NCBI GenBank assembly: GCA_002723635.1
Contig: PBMM01000009.1
Coordinates: 21,840-40,607, forward strand
Length of the DNA stretch: 18,768 nucleotides
Source: Methanobacteriota archaeon
Lineage (GTDB): Archaea > Thermoplasmatota > Poseidoniia > Poseidoniales > Poseidoniaceae
Reading direction: 5' to 3'
The translations under genes and the position numbers were made by a program. Positions 1-7,328 of the stretch are shown here, piece by piece. Position 1 is the stretch's first letter; each line of letters begins with the position of its first letter. A model generated the notes under the pieces. The model saw nothing but the letters and a program-made list of their open reading frames with translations. It had not been told where the DNA came from and made no database searches.

Positions 1-1
1 G

Positions 2-1069
2 CGACGTCAAGCCAGTTGGGACGCGAGCCGCCCGGCGACGGTGTACACCACGCCCGAGATGTTGCCCGACGGAACGCCGTGTTCTGCGGCCACGGTGATC
101 CTTCGTACCAAGGGATGCCATTGGTGGTGGTCCAGCGGGTGCACCTTCTGTGGTTACTTCAACGACACACGCGATGACGTGACGGAGGCCGATTTGCAAG
201 CGCAATGGGATTGGTCTGCGGCCAAATTGAACGGCTTTGCGGATGTGCAGATGGTGAAGGTGTACACCTCAGGTTCCCTGCTTGAAGACCGTGAAATTCC
301 CGTGGGCTTCCAAGAACGCGTGCTGCGCGAATGTGCGGAACGAGGGCTTCACCTGATCGTCGAAAGCCGGACTGAACAACTCAGCAAAAAGAAACTGGCT
401 TGGGCCACGTCGATCAACCCTGACTTCACAGCCGCCATTGGGCTCGAAGCCTACGACGACGAGGTGCTCCGTTTCCACGTTAACAAAGGGTTCAGCGTCC
501 GTTCGTACGACCGCGCGGTGGCCAACCTGAAGGAGGCCGGTCTTCGGGTCAAGGCGTACCTGATGTTCAAGCCCCCATTCATGAGTGAAGCCGACGCCTT
601 GGACCACATCGTGGACTGGATTGCGGCCATCGCAGAAGACGCCGATGAGATTTCCATCAACCCGATGAACATCCAAGGAGGGACCGTCATCGATCGGCTG
701 CACCGTGCCCGACAGTATCGTCCACCCTGGCTCTGGTCGTTGGTCGAAATGATCCGACGCGCCCACCCTCTCGTTCATCCTGAGGGCGGCGTGAATGGCG
801 ACGCTGACCAAATCAGCCGTCTCATCGTTCACCCGACCGCAGGCGGGCGGGTTCGTGGTTCGCACAACTGCGGGTCGTGCGACGCGGACGTCGTTGCAGC
901 CATCGAACGTTACGCGGTATCGGGCGATTTGATGGAATTCGATGGCCTCAGCTGCGCTTGCGAGGCCCGCTGGGCGGCAGATTTGGACCTTGAACGGGCC
1001 CTTCCTGCTCCACTTGGCCTCTCACCGTCGCGGCGTGCCCCCGCCGCTGAACGCCTGAGAGCACCCTGA
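2..1069 (+). CDS. raSEA: Archaeosine synthase radical SAM subunit (RaSEA), 5'-truncated
   Basis: Radical SAM enzyme that, with the lysine transferase ArcS, converts the preQ0-derived base at position 15 of tRNA into archaeosine; a cytosolic tRNA modification specific to archaea. Counting from an in-frame GTG at 41, the cluster-binding cysteines are C26, C34 and C37 in GCHWWWSSGCTFCGYFND, a CX7CX2C arrangement. Family landmarks follow in order: SGSLLEDREIP, VESRTE, IGLEAYDDEVLRFHVNKGF, KAYLMFKPPF, NPMNIQGGTV, YRPPWLWS, and near the end a Cys-rich GSHNCGSCD plus CAC. The frame is open to the left edge with no stop, and the residues before the GTG include an ASWD stretch resembling the conserved Trp region at the start of these proteins, so the true start is probably upstream and the gene is partial. 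Family assignment is firm; the start is not. Confidence 0.92.
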   Translation, partial: RRQASWDASRPATVYTTPEMLPDGTPCSAATVILRTKGCHWWWSSGCTFCGYFNDTRDDVTEADLQAQWDWSAAKLNGFADVQMVKVYTSGSLLEDREIPVGFQERVLRECAERGLHLIVESRTEQLSKKKLAWATSINPDFTAAIGLEAYDDEVLRFHVNKGFSVRSYDRAVANLKEAGLRVKAYLMFKPPFMSEADALDHIVDWIAAIAEDADEISINPMNIQGGTVIDRLHRARQYRPPWLWSLVEMIRRAHPLVHPEGGVNGDADQISRLIVHPTAGGRVRGSHNCGSCDADVVAAIERYAVSGDLMEFDGLSCACEARWAADLDLERALPAPLGLSPSRRAPAAERLRAP

Positions 1070-1085
1070 CTCGGTTGTCTGCCTA

Positions 1086-1102
1086 CACCACCTTCGGTGG
1101 TG
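1086..1102 (+). terminator. Hairpin after raSEA, possible terminator
   Basis: Perfect inverted repeat CACCACC-TTC-GGTGGTG (7-bp stem, 3-base loop) 16 bases after the raSEA stop, followed by AATCTTTA, which has only a short T-run. It lies between raSEA and the next gene on the same strand. The fold is seen directly; a termination role is inferred, and archaeal termination mostly relies on U-runs rather than stems. Confidence 0.35.
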
Positions 1103-1105
1103 AAT

Positions 1106-1112
1106 CTTTATG
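1106..1112 (+). promoter_or_regulatory. Weak TATA-like element for the 1158-4726 unit
   Basis: CTTTATG within the AT-richest part of the 1070-1157 gap. A transcript starting about 25 bases downstream would begin near 1135 and carry a short leader containing AGGGG (1144-1148) before the GTG start at 1158. The match to the archaeal TATA consensus is poor, so this is a candidate only. Confidence 0.25.
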
Positions 1113-1157
1113 TCCGTGCCTCAGGTGGGTTAAACCGCCCCATAGGGGCACCATCCG

Positions 1158-1439
1158 GTGGTCCCTTTGGCATCAACAGACATCGTCCACGAATCCACGG
1201 TCGGCGATGCCGAACCTGAATCCAGCCGCATGGTCCTCGTTCTTCTCGGCGTTGGGCTCCTTGGCCTCTTTGCCTTGTTCAGCAACGTGTTTGGTTGGGA
1301 CAGCGTTCCGGTCCTTGGCGACTTGGTGCCGCTGCTCGGGAACCTTGGCGGCAGCGGAATCTGGTACTATCTCATCGGCCTGATGGTGGCCGCCGCGGCC
1401 ATTGTGTCAACGGTCATCGGCGAGGTACTGTCCGAATAA
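1158..1439 (+). CDS. Small membrane protein with two predicted helices
   Basis: A 93-aa protein that I do not recognise. It has a polar acidic N-terminus (residues 1-24), a hydrophobic helix at about 25-46 (MVLVLLGVGLLGLFALF), a Gly/Leu-rich linker, and a second helix at about 68-88 ending in EVLSE. The chosen start is GTG at 1158, nine bases after AGGGG; an in-frame ATG at 1230 would remove the acidic segment and lacks a visible ribosome-binding site. The stop lies 14 bases before the next start, so it is almost certainly co-transcribed with the 660-aa oxidase-like protein and may be its small partner subunit. That partnership is inferred from position only. Translation is uncertain because the protein is short, but the hydrophobicity pattern and tight spacing favour a real gene. 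Confidence 0.65.
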   Translation: MVPLASTDIVHESTVGDAEPESSRMVLVLLGVGLLGLFALFSNVFGWDSVPVLGDLVPLLGNLGGSGIWYYLIGLMVAAAAIVSTVIGEVLSE

Positions 1440-1440
1440 G

Positions 1441-1447
1441 GGAGGTG
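1441..1447 (+). promoter_or_regulatory. Shine-Dalgarno of the oxidase-like gene
   Basis: GGAGGTG, six bases before the ATG at 1454. It fixes that start and shows that this organism uses Shine-Dalgarno-led initiation for internal operon genes. Confidence 0.75.
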
Positions 1448-1453
1448 TGATAC

Positions 1454-3436
1454 ATGGAACCTGTTTTCATTTCCGTCGGCTTGATGGTCGGCACTCTTCT
1501 CTTCGTCGCATACTACGTCCAGAACGGCATTGGTGGCATGAGCACGCCCATGCAGACCCTTGGGCGCTTCTTGCTCATCAAAGCCCCCGCTGGCGCAGTG
1601 GACCTGTTTGACGACAGTGCAGGCCGTGGTGGCCAAACGTGGGGCCGCTTTGGCCTTGCTTGGTTGGTACTCGCCGGGGCCCTCGGCTTTGTTGCCCGAT
1701 GGCACGATTGGGACGGCACAGCCCTCGACTCCCTCGCCAGCCTCGGTTGGTCATACGACGACGGCAGCGGACTTGCCACCACCGTGAGCACGACCCTGCG
1801 CACCGGCTTGGTGATGATCTTCATCGGAACCGCCCTGACCGCGGTGGGCCGCGCTTCTGGTGGACGGCTTTGCAGCGAGGCAAGCGCCTCGATGATGGCC
1901 CTCGCCTTCAACAGCTTGTCCGCTCTTACCCTCCTTCTCCCAACCCTCGCAGGCTTGTTTGGTCTGGATACGGCCACTGAAGACCTCCTTGTGAAGGTCG
2001 TTTCCTCTGTGGTGCTGCACAGCATCGTCGGTGGGGCCTTGCTGGTGAACGTGCTCATCACCTTGGCCAACCGTGGCGAGGCACCGGTGACCTACACCAG
2101 TTGGTTCCTTCTCAACGCCCTCGTGGTCATGCTCGTAGCCCCGCTTCTCTACATCGGTGGAGAGCTCGCTGGCGGAACCCAAACCGTGTGGCTCGCACAA
2201 GCCGCCCTCGAGGGTTGGCTGCCACTCGCGCTGATGCTCGGAACGGCTTACGCCGTGATCCCCGCCGCCTCAGAGCGCGCCATCTGGTCCTCTTCGCTCT
2301 CGACGGTGTCCCTCGCCCTTCTGTTCCTCACCGTTCCCGCAGTGTTTGTTCGACAGGCTGACGCCCCAGTCTTGCTTGAAAACCTCGGTGGTATCATGAT
2401 GACCTTCGGCATGCTTCCGCTTCTCGCGGCTTCGGTCAACCTTCTGCAGACAGTCCGCTCTGGCGCTTCTCAAGCCTTCTCCACCCCTGCTGGCCTTGCC
2501 GGTGTGTTGGCGATGTTCCTCTTGCCCATCTACGCCGTTGGTGCGTACTTCAGTGGCATGGAAACCCTGGTCGGAGAAGCAAGCCTGCATGGCCTCAACA
2601 CGTCCCTCTCTCACGGCCTCTTCTTCACCGTCGGTGGTCTGCTGGCCATCTCCGCAACGATCGGCTACTTGCCTCAGGTTAACGGTCGTGCTGCAGCCGA
2701 AAGCGGCGGTGCGTCCACGGCCGTCTGGATGGTCGCCCTCGGTGGCTTCCTCGCAACGGTTTCCACCGCTCTTTCCAGCCTCGCTGTTCGCGCCGTCGAA
2801 CGCAGCGTTTCGGACGAAGACGTCCTTGAGGCGGTGTTGGCCAACATGGCAGGCTTCGACCTCGTCGGCGCCTTCCTGTTCTACGGTGTCGCCCTTGGCT
2901 TCATGGTCGCGGCATCGGTCAGCGTTCGCATTGGATTCTCTCCCTCCAACGCCACGGCATCGGTGGGCAGCGACATCCGCTCCTACGCGCTTTCTATGGG
3001 CACGACCAGCATCCGTTCCCTGCTTGGACGGGGCGTTGGACTTGACACGGATCTCATCATCGGAAGCGGCGAGAAGGGCGCCTCTGGCTCGACGGTCATC
3101 GCGGTCCGGGCCGACCTCCACAACGACGAGGTCACGGAATTCCCTGAATTAGAATCGGAGGTTCCTGAAGAACTCCAGATGCTCGCAGACTTCCTTGACG
3201 AGACCGATCAAGACGTGTTCTCCTTCTTCCGGTCCATCGACCTCGACGACAGTGGTTCCATCGACGCCCGCGAATTGCAGAACGCTCTTCGCAGCGCCAA
3301 GATCGCCAACCTTCCCCCATGGGACATGGGTCGTCTCATCGCCGCCATCGACATTGACGGCGACGGCCAAATCAACCTGCCCGAGCTCGATATCACTGTC
3401 GCTCAATTGCGAAGCACTTCCCTTGAGGAAGAATGA
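1454..3436 (+). CDS. Degenerate heme-copper oxidase subunit I-like membrane protein with C-terminal EF-hand pair
   Basis: A 660-aa protein with about 12-13 hydrophobic helices between residues 1 and 495, then a soluble acidic tail. Helix order and local sequence resemble cbb3-oxidase subunit I (CcoN) as remembered: LRTGLVMIFIGTAL for LHTNAVIFAFGGCAL, TYTSWFLLNAL for IYVGNWFFGAF, GWLPLALMLGTAYAVIP for AVGFFLTAGFLGIMYYFVP, LSHGLFFTVGG for the GHVH helix. The low-spin heme His is Arg, the CuB-ligand WWYGHN and HH regions have no His, and only H387 falls near a ligand position, so oxygen reduction is not expected. The tail carries two canonical calcium loops, DLDDSGSIDARE (596-607) and DIDGDGQINLPE (633-644), with acidic residues at 1, 3 and 12. 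The start is fixed by GGAGGTG. Function is unknown; calcium-responsive sensing or a structural role is inference. A different polytopic family with chance similarity remains possible. Confidence 0.7.
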   Translation: MEPVFISVGLMVGTLLFVAYYVQNGIGGMSTPMQTLGRFLLIKAPAGAVDLFDDSAGRGGQTWGRFGLAWLVLAGALGFVARWHDWDGTALDSLASLGWSYDDGSGLATTVSTTLRTGLVMIFIGTALTAVGRASGGRLCSEASASMMALAFNSLSALTLLLPTLAGLFGLDTATEDLLVKVVSSVVLHSIVGGALLVNVLITLANRGEAPVTYTSWFLLNALVVMLVAPLLYIGGELAGGTQTVWLAQAALEGWLPLALMLGTAYAVIPAASERAIWSSSLSTVSLALLFLTVPAVFVRQADAPVLLENLGGIMMTFGMLPLLAASVNLLQTVRSGASQAFSTPAGLAGVLAMFLLPIYAVGAYFSGMETLVGEASLHGLNTSLSHGLFFTVGGLLAISATIGYLPQVNGRAAAESGGASTAVWMVALGGFLATVSTALSSLAVRAVERSVSDEDVLEAVLANMAGFDLVGAFLFYGVALGFMVAASVSVRIGFSPSNATASVGSDIRSYALSMGTTSIRSLLGRGVGLDTDLIIGSGEKGASGSTVIAVRADLHNDEVTEFPELESEVPEELQMLADFLDETDQDVFSFFRSIDLDDSGSIDARELQNALRSAKIANLPPWDMGRLIAAIDIDGDGQINLPELDITVAQLRSTSLEEE

Positions 3437-3443
3437 GGGGGGT
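3435..3443 (+). promoter_or_regulatory. Ribosome-binding site supporting a CTG start
   Basis: GAGGGGGGT begins inside the TGA stop of the upstream gene and lies five bases before CTG at 3449. No ATG, GTG or TTG occurs in frame between that stop and the conserved GTPase G1 motif, so this site decides the start of the GTPase. Confidence 0.6.
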
Positions 3444-3448
3444 CCGCC

Positions 3449-4726
3449 CTGCGCATCGGGCTGGTTGGGAAGCCCAACGTTGGAAAATCCACGTTCTTCG
3501 CGGCGACAACGCTCGCGAAGGTTGACATTGCCAACTATCCATTCTGCACCATTGATCCCAACGTCGGTGTGGCCTTCCCACGGGCTCGCCTGCCTTGTCC
3601 GTGCGGCGAACTTCGTGCGCGACTCATCGAAGAGGGGCGTTTTGAGGAGACCGGTGACGACCGCGGAGGAGCCATCTGCTCTCCAAGAACCGGAACATGC
3701 CAGGGCTTCGAACGGCAGGTTCCCGTCGCTTTGGTGGACGTTGCTGGCCTTGTCCCGGGTGCTTCCGAAGGACGTGGGCGCGGCAACGCCTTCTTGGCTG
3801 ACTTGGCCGGCTGCGACGCTTTGATTCAAGTCGTAGACGGTGCTGCGGCCACCGACGTTGAGGGAAATCCGATTGCTCCCGCCAGCGACCCAGCAGCCGC
3901 GGCCGCATCGATCGCTCACGAAGTGACCTTTCTCACGACCGAATTGGAACAATGGATTGCCGGCGTGTTGGCCGACGGCTGGTCCCGTGGCGTTCGCCGT
4001 GTCCAAGCCGAGGGCGAACGCGGGCTGCAGGGATTCCTTGTGGAGCGGCTGAGCGGCCTTGGCGCGACAAACGCTCTCATTGGTTCTGCCCTTGATGCGC
4101 TGCGTCACGAAGGGCATGACCTCGGGCAACCATGGACGTGGGGCGATGAGGAAATGGGCACCTTGGCCAAGGCCCTACGTCGGGGCTTGTTCCCCTTGCA
4201 TGTCGCGGTCAACAAATTGGACATGGCTCCGGCGGGCGTGATGGATCACCTATCCCTCGAGGTTCCGGCGACCGCCTGCTTGGCGGACATGGAGTTGGCC
4301 TTGCGTCGTGCGGACGCTGCAGGCCTGATTCGTTACCGGACGGGAGACACCGATTTCCTCGTTTCAGAAGATGCTCCTTTGTCGGATGCTCAACGTGCTG
4401 CCTTGGAACGCATGCGCGGTGCGCTGTCCACGTCGGGTGGCACCGGCATCGAAGCATTGCTTGACGCAGTGGTCTTCGGCACGCTTGATCGCATCGTGGT
4501 TTACCCTGTTCAGGATGAAGGACGGTGGGTCGACGGCGACGGTCGCGTGCTCCCAGATGCCCTGGTGGTTCCGGCAGGCATTAGCGCCAAGGCGGTCGCG
4601 GGGCGTGTGCATTCAGATTTGGAAGCTGGCTTCATCCGCGGTGTGGACGGGCGAACACGGCGCGTGGTCGGAGCAGAGCACGAACTCGAAGACGGAGACG
4701 TCCTCAAGATTCACGCCAAGACCTGA
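3449..4726 (+). CDS. OBG-family GTPase, archaeal/eukaryotic type with TGS domain, CTG start
   Basis: Cytosolic P-loop NTPase of the OBG/DRG superfamily, ribosome-associated in known members. From CTG as residue 1 the 425-aa protein begins (M)RIGLVGKPNVGKSTFF, with G1 at 7-14, exactly where relatives start. G3 is DVAGLVPGASEGRGRGN (97 on), G4 is NKLD (255-258), and a C-terminal TGS-like domain spans about 348-425. Between the switch regions lie four cysteines (C50, C52, C77, C84; pattern CPC...CSPRTGTC), kept in archaeal relatives and possibly metal binding, with a stretch rich in charged residues inserted between the two pairs. The frame is open directly back to the stop of the upstream gene; the first ATG (3569) would delete the P-loop and cannot be the true start. 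It sits 12 bases behind the oxidase-like gene, so it is co-transcribed. Confidence 0.9.
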   Translation: MRIGLVGKPNVGKSTFFAATTLAKVDIANYPFCTIDPNVGVAFPRARLPCPCGELRARLIEEGRFEETGDDRGGAICSPRTGTCQGFERQVPVALVDVAGLVPGASEGRGRGNAFLADLAGCDALIQVVDGAAATDVEGNPIAPASDPAAAAASIAHEVTFLTTELEQWIAGVLADGWSRGVRRVQAEGERGLQGFLVERLSGLGATNALIGSALDALRHEGHDLGQPWTWGDEEMGTLAKALRRGLFPLHVAVNKLDMAPAGVMDHLSLEVPATACLADMELALRRADAAGLIRYRTGDTDFLVSEDAPLSDAQRAALERMRGALSTSGGTGIEALLDAVVFGTLDRIVVYPVQDEGRWVDGDGRVLPDALVVPAGISAKAVAGRVHSDLEAGFIRGVDGRTRRVVGAEHELEDGDVLKIHAKT

Positions 4727-4727
4727 C

Positions 4728-5114
4728 TCAGTGGCCTTTGGGGCGCTCATGCGCTGGAGTCAAGCGGGCCATATCGCTGGTGTACTTGGCGCGGTAGAAC
4801 AGGATCTGGACTGGAAGGAGCAAGGTTCCGATACCCAGCATAACGAGCACGTAAGTTCCCCAAGGAGCGACGCCAGTGAGGAAGGATATCCACAGCGTCC
4901 ATCCCATGAGGATCGTAATCGAAGGCCCCCACCGCCGCGAGACCACGGAGAGCCGTGATGCGATCAAGCCTTCATCGAAGAAGGTCGGGACGTCCTCTTT
5001 GCTGACGAGTCCTTGGTCGATGGCACAACGCACGCAAATCTGAGCACGTGGCCCGTTCCCGTGGATGAAATACTCACGCGCGAAGGTCCCGTTGCAGGAT
5101 CGGCAGAGCGGCAT
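4728..5114 (-). CDS. Small zinc-ribbon protein with two transmembrane helices
   Basis: A 128-aa protein. The N-terminal domain has two CxxC knuckles, C4/C7 (CRSC) and C27/C30 (CVRC), separated by 19 residues, a spacing typical of a zinc ribbon. A linker (31-63) is followed by two hydrophobic helices at about 64-83 and 86-107 and a basic tail ending AHERPKGH. The ATG at 5114 is preferred over an upstream GTG (5129) because GAGG sits six bases before it. It is the last gene of the leftward block, 36 bases after the aminodeoxychorismate synthase fusion. Its stop is one base from the stop of the converging GTPase gene. No specific family is recognised; the metal site should face the cytosol if topology follows the positive residues around the helices. 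Confidence 0.75.
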   Translation of the reverse strand: MPLCRSCNGTFAREYFIHGNGPRAQICVRCAIDQGLVSKEDVPTFFDEGLIASRLSVVSRRWGPSITILMGWTLWISFLTGVAPWGTYVLVMLGIGTLLLPVQILFYRAKYTSDMARLTPAHERPKGH

Positions 5115-5120
5115 GGTCTC

Positions 5121-5124
5121 CCTC
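5121..5124 (-). promoter_or_regulatory. Shine-Dalgarno of the zinc-ribbon gene
   Basis: GAGG on the minus strand, followed by six bases (GAGACC) and then ATG at 5114. It lies inside the region that would be coding if the upstream GTG at 5129 were used, and so argues for the later start. Confidence 0.5.
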
Positions 5125-5150
5125 AACACCGACGACCGGCTTTGGTCCTT

Positions 5151-7328
5151 TCAACCATGCGCTGCGTCGAGGAAGGTCCTCAACAACCGATGGCCTTCTT
5201 CGCTGCCGATTGACTCAGGGTGGCCTTGCACACCGTGGACGTGAAACTTCGGTGAACGCAGGCCCATGGTAACGTGACCTGAACGGGCGTTGACGTGGAG
5301 GAGATGCGGATCCACACCTTGAACGACGAGTGAGTTGTACCGTACCATGCGCATGGCACGACCGGAGACGTGGGCAAACAGGCCGCTTCCGTCATGGACC
5401 ACTTGAACCGGGCGACCGTGCACTGGGCCGTGCGGGTCGTGCATGACACGGCCGCCGGCTGCAAGGCCCAACGCCTGATGGCCAAGACAGATGCCAAGAA
5501 GCGGGGGTGTTTCGCCGTTTACCGCCAATTCTGCCAGTCGCATCGACAAACGCGCTTCCTCTGGGCGTCCTGGCCCCGGGCCGAGCAGAAGGTGGCTCGG
5601 GCCTGCGTCGAGCAAGGCACTCACGCCTTCTTCCACGTCATGGGGTCCGTCCGGACCACGCCCCTGCATGACGTGCACATCGTGGCCGAGTTGCATGATG
5701 GCGTGAGCGATGTTGTGGGTGAACGAATCCAGGTTGTCAACCAACACCACGGTCCCGTGCGGGCGGTCTCGTCGTTGTCCAAGGCGGCCACCAAGGGGGG
5801 CGCCGTGTGGGACGTTCAACGGCGTGATGCGAAGTCCCCCTCGTGTGCTGGTGCGGGGTGAACCCCACCCGGCAGCACTCAACAAGGCGTCCGCTTTCCA
5901 CACCGCTTCCTCGATTTCACGCGCCGCCACGCTTCCGATGGTGATGCCTCCGCCTGCCACCACGTCAGCCACGCGGCATTCGCCTTCATGGCGGACCTGC
6001 ATGGTCCGAATCAGGATGTTCCATGCACCATGGTGGCCGTCAGGATCCCACCATCCAATGGAACCGCACCAGAAGCGCCGTGGCTCGTGCTCGACGGCGT
6101 CGATGGCGGCACAGACCACGGTGCGCGGGCATCCCGTGATGGAGCCTCCAGGAAACACCGAGGCAAAGGCGGACGGTGGGTCGACGGTCAGGGTAGAGCC
6201 GACGTGCGACACCAGGTGCTGAACGGTGGCGTATGCTTCCACGTCGTACCGCTGAACGTGGACCGAACCGGGTCGGCTGATGGCACCGAGGTCGTTGCGC
6301 ATGAGGTCGACGAGCATCCTGTGCTCTGCCGTTTCTTTCTCGTCCTCGGCCAGCGCCCTGCGCAACGCTTGTTCTTCCAGCGCGTCGTTCCCTCGCGGGT
6401 AGGTGCCTTTGATGGGAGAGGTTGTGGCATGACCTGCATGAATTCGAAGAAGGGATTCGGGAGAACTTGAGAGAAGGTGGTGGTCCAAATCCGGCGCCCA
6501 CGTCCACGCTGAGAATGGAGCAGGGTTTCCCTCGAGCAGGCGGCGCATGACGTCCCAAGGCTCGTCTGGAAGCGGTCCTGTCCATCTACGACCGATGTTG
6601 ACCTGGTACATCCTGCCCTCGACGATGGACTGTTTGACCTGCTCAATCGCTTCCGCGTGCCGGGCATCGTCCATCGAACTCTCAGGTTTCATCGGTCGTT
6701 CAGACGGGGGCGGCGTGGGCCGCTCATCCGCAAGAGGCACGTCCTCTGCCCATGCGTCTCCTTCGGTGTGAAGTCGATGGGCGGACCCTGTGGCATGATC
6801 GATGAGCAGAGCGCCGTCCACGGCCCAGATTACGGCCAACAACGCGCCACCATGCGGAGGGTGTTGGACGTTGATGGGCTGCGTCCACTGCACCAAGTCG
6901 TAGGCAAAGGCACCGGACAGGAACGGCCGAAGGGGCCAACCTTCGGCCTGCTGTACGAAGGGTTCTGGAGAAAGCATGGCCGTTTCCAACGCACGCATGA
7001 GATCGGCCAAGTTCGGGGCGGAAAGGGTCCGATCTTCGTGCCATGCTCCTTGGCTCCAACGCTGAACGCTGGCCGTCATCGGGCCCGCCTTGTTCCACGC
7101 CGGCTCCCCTTCCAGAGGGTTGCTCACTTTTTCTCTTGTAGGCAGTTTCTCGGGCTGACGAAGCACTGCGCGGGAACGCGGAGGCCGAGCAATCATCGAG
7201 TGCTTGGCCAGATGGCTCGCAGGTCCTGTGGACAACAACATCACTTCGTCTGGGGCGCCAAAGGCCCCAGCGCCGGCTCCAAGGTGGCCCATCTGGCGCA
7301 AACCCTCCACCGTGCGAATGACGTCCAT
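5151..7328 (-). CDS. pabBA: Aminodeoxychorismate synthase, PabB-PabA fusion
   Basis: Bifunctional enzyme: the C-terminal glutaminase releases ammonia from glutamine and the N-terminal synthase aminates chorismate to 4-amino-4-deoxychorismate, the precursor of p-aminobenzoate. From ATG at 7328 (725 aa), the chorismate-binding region spans about 225-482, with SPIKGTYPRG (K307), LVDLMRNDLG, FPGGSITGCPR and the VAGGGIT strand. Lys in PIKGT is the aminodeoxychorismate synthase signature; anthranilate synthase has Ala there. The amidotransferase spans about 526-722: VDNLDSFTHN, LLGPGPGRP, nucleophile C614 in GICLGHQALG, and H703/E705 in GHPES. The chosen start overlaps the pabC stop as TGATG; an upstream GTG-type start at 7397 would overlap pabC by 70 bases. 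Synthase-first order is the reverse of the fungal and plant fusions. An anthranilate synthase TrpEG is the alternative, disfavoured by PIKGT and by the pabC neighbour. Confidence 0.9.
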   Translation of the reverse strand: MDVIRTVEGLRQMGHLGAGAGAFGAPDEVMLLSTGPASHLAKHSMIARPPRSRAVLRQPEKLPTREKVSNPLEGEPAWNKAGPMTASVQRWSQGAWHEDRTLSAPNLADLMRALETAMLSPEPFVQQAEGWPLRPFLSGAFAYDLVQWTQPINVQHPPHGGALLAVIWAVDGALLIDHATGSAHRLHTEGDAWAEDVPLADERPTPPPSERPMKPESSMDDARHAEAIEQVKQSIVEGRMYQVNIGRRWTGPLPDEPWDVMRRLLEGNPAPFSAWTWAPDLDHHLLSSSPESLLRIHAGHATTSPIKGTYPRGNDALEEQALRRALAEDEKETAEHRMLVDLMRNDLGAISRPGSVHVQRYDVEAYATVQHLVSHVGSTLTVDPPSAFASVFPGGSITGCPRTVVCAAIDAVEHEPRRFWCGSIGWWDPDGHHGAWNILIRTMQVRHEGECRVADVVAGGGITIGSVAAREIEEAVWKADALLSAAGWGSPRTSTRGGLRITPLNVPHGAPLGGRLGQRRDRPHGTVVLVDNLDSFTHNIAHAIMQLGHDVHVMQGRGPDGPHDVEEGVSALLDAGPSHLLLGPGPGRPEEARLSMRLAELAVNGETPPLLGICLGHQALGLAAGGRVMHDPHGPVHGRPVQVVHDGSGLFAHVSGRAMRMVRYNSLVVQGVDPHLLHVNARSGHVTMGLRSPKFHVHGVQGHPESIGSEEGHRLLRTFLDAAHG

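Noticed and set aside
269..865. 198-codon open frame on the minus strand inside raSEA
   Set aside because: It lies opposite a gene with full radical SAM motifs, and its product shows no recognisable domain; GC-rich codon use produces such antisense frames.
1075..1383. 102-codon plus-strand frame overlapping the small membrane gene
   Set aside because: It overlaps the 1158-1439 frame, lacks coherent helices, and has no ribosome-binding site or tight spacing to the next gene.
2270..3121. 283-codon minus-strand open frame opposite the oxidase-like gene
   Set aside because: Its product is rich in Arg, Gly, Asp and His without hydrophobic or domain structure, as expected of a shadow frame; the plus strand carries the helices and EF-hands.
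3434..3436. In-frame TGA between the EF-hand protein and the GTPase as a readthrough or recoded codon making one fusion
   Set aside because: The ribosome-binding site and the exact placement of CTG at the family's usual start make reinitiation simpler; no recoding structure is seen nearby.
5115..5129. GTG start at 5129 for the zinc-ribbon protein
   Set aside because: The GAGG site lies between it and the ATG at 5114, so the later start is better supported.
5151..7328. Anthranilate synthase TrpE-TrpG
   Set aside because: The active-site motif is PIKGT rather than PIAGT and the adjacent gene encodes a PabC-like enzyme.
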